Below, piece after piece: positions 59,761-64,000 of a stretch of DNA of 64,000 bases. Every line of letters starts with the position of its first letter. Position 1 is the stretch's first letter. The notes beneath the pieces are model-generated. The model did no database searches and was not told the DNA's origin. It saw nothing but the letters and a program-made list of their open reading frames with translations. A program made the position numbers and the translations under genes. Source of the DNA: Apium graveolens (taxonomy: Eukaryota > Streptophyta > Magnoliopsida > Apiales > Apiaceae); the NCBI RefSeq assembly GCF_009905375.1, contig NC_133649.1, positions 229,070,102-229,134,101 on the forward strand, read 5' to 3'.

Positions 59761-61110
59761 ATTAAGGAATTTGAGAAGATGGAAATTGACATGAGGATGA
59801 CCGGTAGGGGAACGGAAGGATTATTTGAGATTAAGCAAGTGCCAGAGCTGACAGAAAAGATACGAGTATGTCAGGAAAAGAAGATGAGTGAGGAAAGAGG
59901 AATATTGACTGGTGAAGAAGTAAGATGCGAGAAGGCCGAGAAAGGGATCATGAGGTATGCGTCCCGGATTTGGATTCCAAATGTGCAAGAATTAAAGGAT
60001 GAGCTGCTGCATGAAGGGCACAACTTTAGATATTCAATCCACCCAGGAAGTACAAAAATGTACTGTGACCTTAAGGAATATTATTGGTGGCCTAACATGA
60101 AGAGAGAAGTAGCAGAGTGGGTCAGCAAGTGCTTGACATGCCAGAGAGTGAAGGCTGAACATCAGCGACCTAGTGGACTATTACGACCCCTAGAGATTCC
60201 GGAATGGAAATGGGAGCATATAGCCATGGATTTTGTGACAGGCTTACCAAGAACAAAGACCAATCATAATGCCATATGGGTTATCATAGATAGATTGACC
60301 AAGTCCGCACACTTCCTACCAATCAACGAAAGATACACCGTAGACAAGTTGGTAGATATTTACTTGAAGGAAATCGTAGTAAGACACGGCGTTCCTGTAG
60401 CCATAGTGTCAGATAGAGACCCAAGGTTTAATTCCTGATTTTGGAGAAGCTTCCAGGAATGCGTAGGCAGCAGACTAAACATGAGTACCGCTTACCACCC
60501 CTAGACTGATGGAAAAAGCGAAAGGACTATTCAGACCCTAGAAGATATGCTACGAGTATGTGCCATTGATTTCAAAGGAAATTGGGATGACCACTTACCC
60601 CTGATCGAATTTGCTTACAACAATAGCTATCATGCTAGAATAGGAATGCCCCCGTATGAAGCTCTTTACGGAAAGAGATGTCGCTCTCCCCTGTGTTGGG
60701 ATGAAGTTGGAGAACACAAGATATTAGGACCAGAGTTAGTCCAGCAGACCAGAGACATGGTAGGACTCATCAGGAAAAGACTGGTAGCAGCCCAGGACAG
60801 ACAAAAGAAGTACACCAACCAGACCAGGAAGGATAGGGAATATGAAGTAGGAGATTCTGTGTTATTGAAGGTATCTTCGTGGAAAGGAGTGATGAGATTT
60901 GGAAAGAAAGGGAAGCTGAGTCCCAGATTCTTACGACCCTTTGAGATTTTGAGGAGAATAGGACCTCTAGCTTACGAGATTGCCTTGCTCCTAATTTGCA
61001 ACAAGTGCACAACGTATTCCACGTGTCCATGTTAAGGAAGTACCATGCAGATGCACGACATGTAATAGGATACGAGCATGTAGATTTATAACCAGACCTG
61101 ACCTACATCG
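59761..61110 (+). pseudogene. Gypsy integrase of D
   Basis: The HHCC finger reads [13 protein letters not shown] ... [12 protein letters not shown]. The catalytic triad is [17 protein letters not shown] and GKSERTIQTLE. Stops at 60436-60438 and 60502-60504 break the core in an otherwise continuous frame. The C-terminal part includes NWDDHLPLIEFAYNN, YGKRCRSPLCWDE and GPLAYEIAL (GPY/F region). A frameshift near 60985 precedes QQVHNVFHVSMLRKY. Confidence 0.9.
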
Positions 61111-61265
61111 AGCAGCCAGTAAGGATAATGGACCAAAAAGAGCAAGTGCTGAGGAACAAGACTGTGAAGCTGGTTAGGATCTTATGGAGAAATTAAAATA
61201 TTGAGGAATCAACTTGGGAACTTGAAGATGCAATGAGGAATAGATATCCCCACTTATTTTTCTAA
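61111..61265 (+). pseudogene. C-terminal chromodomain of D
   Basis: Reads VRIMDQKEQVLRNKTVKLVR, then ILWRN, a TAA, and IEESTWELEDAMRNRYPHLF, ending at 61263-61265. This matches the C-terminal chromodomain of Tekay/Del-type chromoviruses, which is thought to direct integration to particular chromatin. One stop inside makes it broken. Confidence 0.75.
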
Positions 61266-61290
61266 TTGATTCCGGGACAGAATCCTTGTT

Positions 61291-61302
61291 AGAGGGGAAG
61301 AC
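61291..61302 (+). other. Polypurine tract of D
   Basis: AGAGGGGAAGAC directly before the 3' LTR. Confidence 0.88.
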
Positions 61303-64000
61303 TGTAATAACGCGAATTTTTGAGACCTTGTAAAACGTTTAATGAATAGTAACCCTGAGGGACGGGAAAAACTTTTGAGCCCACACTATGTAGAGCATGA
61401 GAAAATGAGTTTCGGAGTTGATATTACGATTATACGTATCAAATGAGTGTATGTAAACGCTATTAGTTTTCGAAGAAAACGAACTTTGAAAAAAGACCGT
61501 ATTTACGACTCATCGAGGATTACGGGAATCACAATATAATTACGAGATTAAAACCCTACGGATTTTATTCAAGTAGGATAAATAAAAATATAAGGAATAA
61601 ATACGAAAGGAATTACATCGCGAACCATTTACGAGTAAGTATTACGAAGAACGTTTAAGTAACCGAGCGAACGCGTAAACGATTAAATAAATGTAACGCA
61701 CTAACTAAACCATGGTAAGGAAGTAACCATGGTTACTTCATCAAATAGTGAGCTAACCATAGGATGAACAACCTAGCTAGCAAAATAGTGTGCTAAGGAA
61801 GCTAAACTTTGTAGTTAGCTTGTAAGCTAGCAAGCTACAAAGATTTGTCCCTAAGATTTACAACCAAGAATCAACCTAGAATGCTATACTAGGAGAATAA
61901 AATCAATTGCAACATATCACCCCATCTTCCTAGAAGCAACCTAGCAAATCAACCAAGCTAAGCAACCAAGAGGAGTATAAATACCCCCCTTGATGCTCCA
62001 TTCGGCCCTAATAAAAAAAGGGAAAGAATTCAAATTCAAAACTCCAAGTTCTAGCTCTTGTAAAATCATTCAATTAATTCTAAAGCCTCCTAGAAATTAA
62101 AATAAGGTAATAAAATTCTTTCATCTCTTTTTATCAAGATTTGATGGGTGAAATAAATTCAAGAAACTCACTAGTGAATAGTGTGAATAGTAACATCTCT
62201 TTGATTTCTTGATTTCAATGGTGGTTTTAGGTTCTAAAAATCATATCAAGCACTTTCAAGCCTCCACAATCCTCAAGAATACATCTCAAGCTTTCAATAA
62301 AGGTAAAAATCTCTGGCCCAACTTTATTTAAGATTCATTTTTGAGATCTATTTAGTATGTGGTAGAAAACCTAGTGTAATGAGTGTTATTGAGGAAATCT
62401 TGATGATTAAGTTAAGTAGATTTAAGGATGTTTGTTGTTGGCTCAATAACATGATGTTCTTGAGAGTATTTTGTGTGTTGATAATGATATGATGATTGTT
62501 GGTGGTTGTGTTAAGAGTTAGGGCGTAAACGAAACCCCGATCGTAAACGTAACTTCGTTAAAACCAACAAATCGTAACTTTACGTTTCTGCAGAAAGTCC
62601 CGAAGTGGTAAACTGTAGTTTCTTAAAAAATAACCTTTTTAGGATATAAAATGTTATAAGGATCGTTTAGGCGCTTGAATCGCTTGATTCCGATTTACGG
62701 ATCAAAAGTTATGGCTGTTTTACTAAAAGTGATTTACGCGACAAAAACTGTTACGAATTACGAACTTTGAAAATATAAAAGATCAACTTAAACATGTTCA
62801 TAAATCATGAAATTTTTACAGAGAGTAAAATATTGTGTTTCCTAACAACCATAAAAATTTCAAGTGCAAATAATTATTTCTCAATTTTATAAAAATGTCG
62901 GAGCCAAGACCGCGCGAGTAGAAACCGTGAGAATCCATAAGCGGAGCCGACAACGATAATAAGAATGAACCTAAGATACTTAGGAAAATGAAGTGACCAT
63001 AATGTGAATATGATTTAAAGGAATAATAAGGGTAGTATAAGTTGAGAGGGTGCATAATAAGTAGCACATGAGTGCGAGTCGCCGTAAATTAGAACGGGAC
63101 CTAACGAAATGAAATGTGTTTATGGTTATAGAGTTCCGAGCGGAACCTAGAGCATCCTCCACCTCGAGATACCCAGGCAAGTTTGTGAACCCAACTCCAT
63201 TTTACTGTTGTGTTATGAAAGGATTTTTTTGCTATCATTGCTTAAATACCATGCTTGCCATGATAAGTAGTTGTTGAAATTTCGCATAATATAGCGATGT
63301 TGTATGATAAAGTATATATCGTGAAATGTTATTTCGATTTAAGCATGACGTATTATATAAGACCGAGAGTCGGTCGGGATTTAAGATAAAACCCGGGAAT
63401 CATTTCTGGTGATATTATAGGACGGTTATAAGTCCATAGTAGTACATTTTAAAGGGACTCAACGTCCACTTACGAAACATTGAAACACCTCGAATTTTTA
63501 TTAAAACGATTTCCAAATGATCATATTCCCTCAACTATATTTTATCGTTCGAATAATAAATACTTTATAATTATTATTTTATCATGGGAGTTGTATGCCC
63601 CACGATTATTTATTTCAAACCCGATTAATCATTATAGATTATTAATTATGTAGACACAAACTATTTGAGGAATATTATTTAAAATATTCTTTTAGAGAGT
63701 AAACTCATTCGAGGTTTATTTATTTATCGATTATTATTTAATTAATTATTATTCTTAAAGGGTTTATTATTGATTTAAAAATCATAGATCCTGATTTAAA
63801 ATATACTTTCTGATTTCAGAATATCATTCGAATAATTTCAGATCGTAGGTGAATATTATCCCGACTTATTTAATATTTTGAATATAGTTTCAAGGAGAAA
63901 CTTTTCCCCTTTATTAATTATCTGTTGACAACGGTAAACTCACATCCTTAGTACTTCCTCCGAAATTCTTGGAAGTACGTATATACATATGTATACACTT
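61303..64000 (+). repeat. Element D 3' LTR, cut by window end
   Basis: Starts TGTAATAACGCG and follows the 5' LTR for 2.7 kb to the end of the window, with its own TATA box and the GTACTTCC/GGAAGTAC hairpin. Confidence 0.94.
61976..61983 (+). promoter_or_regulatory. TATA box of D 3' LTR
   Basis: TATAAATA, equivalent to 43287-43294. In this position it would drive transcription out of the element into flanking DNA. Confidence 0.65.

Larger units (their letters stand above)
42613..64000 (+). mobile_element. Element D: Ty3/Gypsy chromovirus with all domains, degraded, split by E
   Basis: Plus-strand element: LTR 42613-46359 (3747 bp), primer site, leader ORF, gag, protease, RT, RNase H, integrase, chromodomain, polypurine tract, and a 3' LTR cut by the window end. 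Element E sits inside gag. Domain order PR-RT-RH-INT-chromodomain and long LTRs suggest the Tekay/Del lineage. Its LTRs differ clearly from A/B/C, but its proteins resemble their relics. Many stops and at least four frameshifts make it defective. In the first ~280 aligned LTR bases I counted about 16 differences, which is more than between the E LTRs, in keeping with D being older than E. Confidence 0.9.

Noticed and set aside
1..64000. Host protein-coding, tRNA or rRNA genes between elements
   Set aside because: Every segment could be assigned to an element; no other ORF with a recognisable domain and no tRNA cloverleaf was seen, though a short tRNA could be missed by eye.

Overview
This is repeat-dense plant nuclear DNA. 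I find no host gene, tRNA or rRNA anywhere in it. Everything that can be recognised belongs to LTR retrotransposons: Ty3/Gypsy chromoviruses with 3.7-4.3 kb LTRs and a C-terminal chromodomain (Tekay/Del-like by domain order), and Ty1/Copia elements, one of them SIRE-like with extra ORFs behind pol. All primer-binding sites read TGGTATCAGAGC or a close variant (initiator Met tRNA). The plant-type LTR structure and the accessory ORFs suggest a dicot with a large genome. Apiaceae is only a weak guess from the style of the SIRE-like proteins.

The window is a set of nested insertions. I label the elements A-G. G (Copia, minus strand) is the oldest; only its 3' end remains, at 40983-42612. F (SIRE-like Copia, minus, 28898-40982) sits in G's 3' LTR. 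A (Gypsy LTR, plus, 25757-28897) sits in F's 3' LTR. B (Gypsy, plus, 1-9911 and 23866-25756) sits in A's LTR. C (Gypsy, minus, 9912-23860, complete, 5-bp target duplication AATAA) sits in B's 3' LTR. On the right, D (Gypsy, plus, 42613 to the window end) interrupts G, and E (Copia, plus, 47915-57005, complete, target duplication GAAGC) interrupts D's gag gene. One chain is therefore five levels deep, G>F>A>B>C, with every insertion in an LTR; the other is G>D>E.

B and C belong to one non-autonomous family. Their two 4.2-kb LTRs flank an internal region that lost gag, protease and most of RT from its usual place. It keeps scraps of RNase H, a gag-like block lying downstream of RNase H (out of the normal order), about 2.6 kb of unassigned DNA, and the integrase C-terminus with a chromodomain. 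D has all gag-pol domains but many stops and frameshifts. E has all Copia domains, also broken. F lacks its reverse transcriptase through an internal deletion, but keeps a 110-codon ORF behind a TATA-like box and a long broken accessory ORF.

The points most worth following are the displaced gag block shared by B and C, the short peptide ORF kept in every Gypsy LTR here (including the distinct D family), the apparent internal promoter and accessory ORF in F, and the hairpin-forming 55-bp tandem repeat in the A/B/C LTRs. I do not see a convincing new molecular system; the interest lies in retrotransposon structure and non-autonomous evolution. No coding region in the window looks like an intact gag-pol gene.
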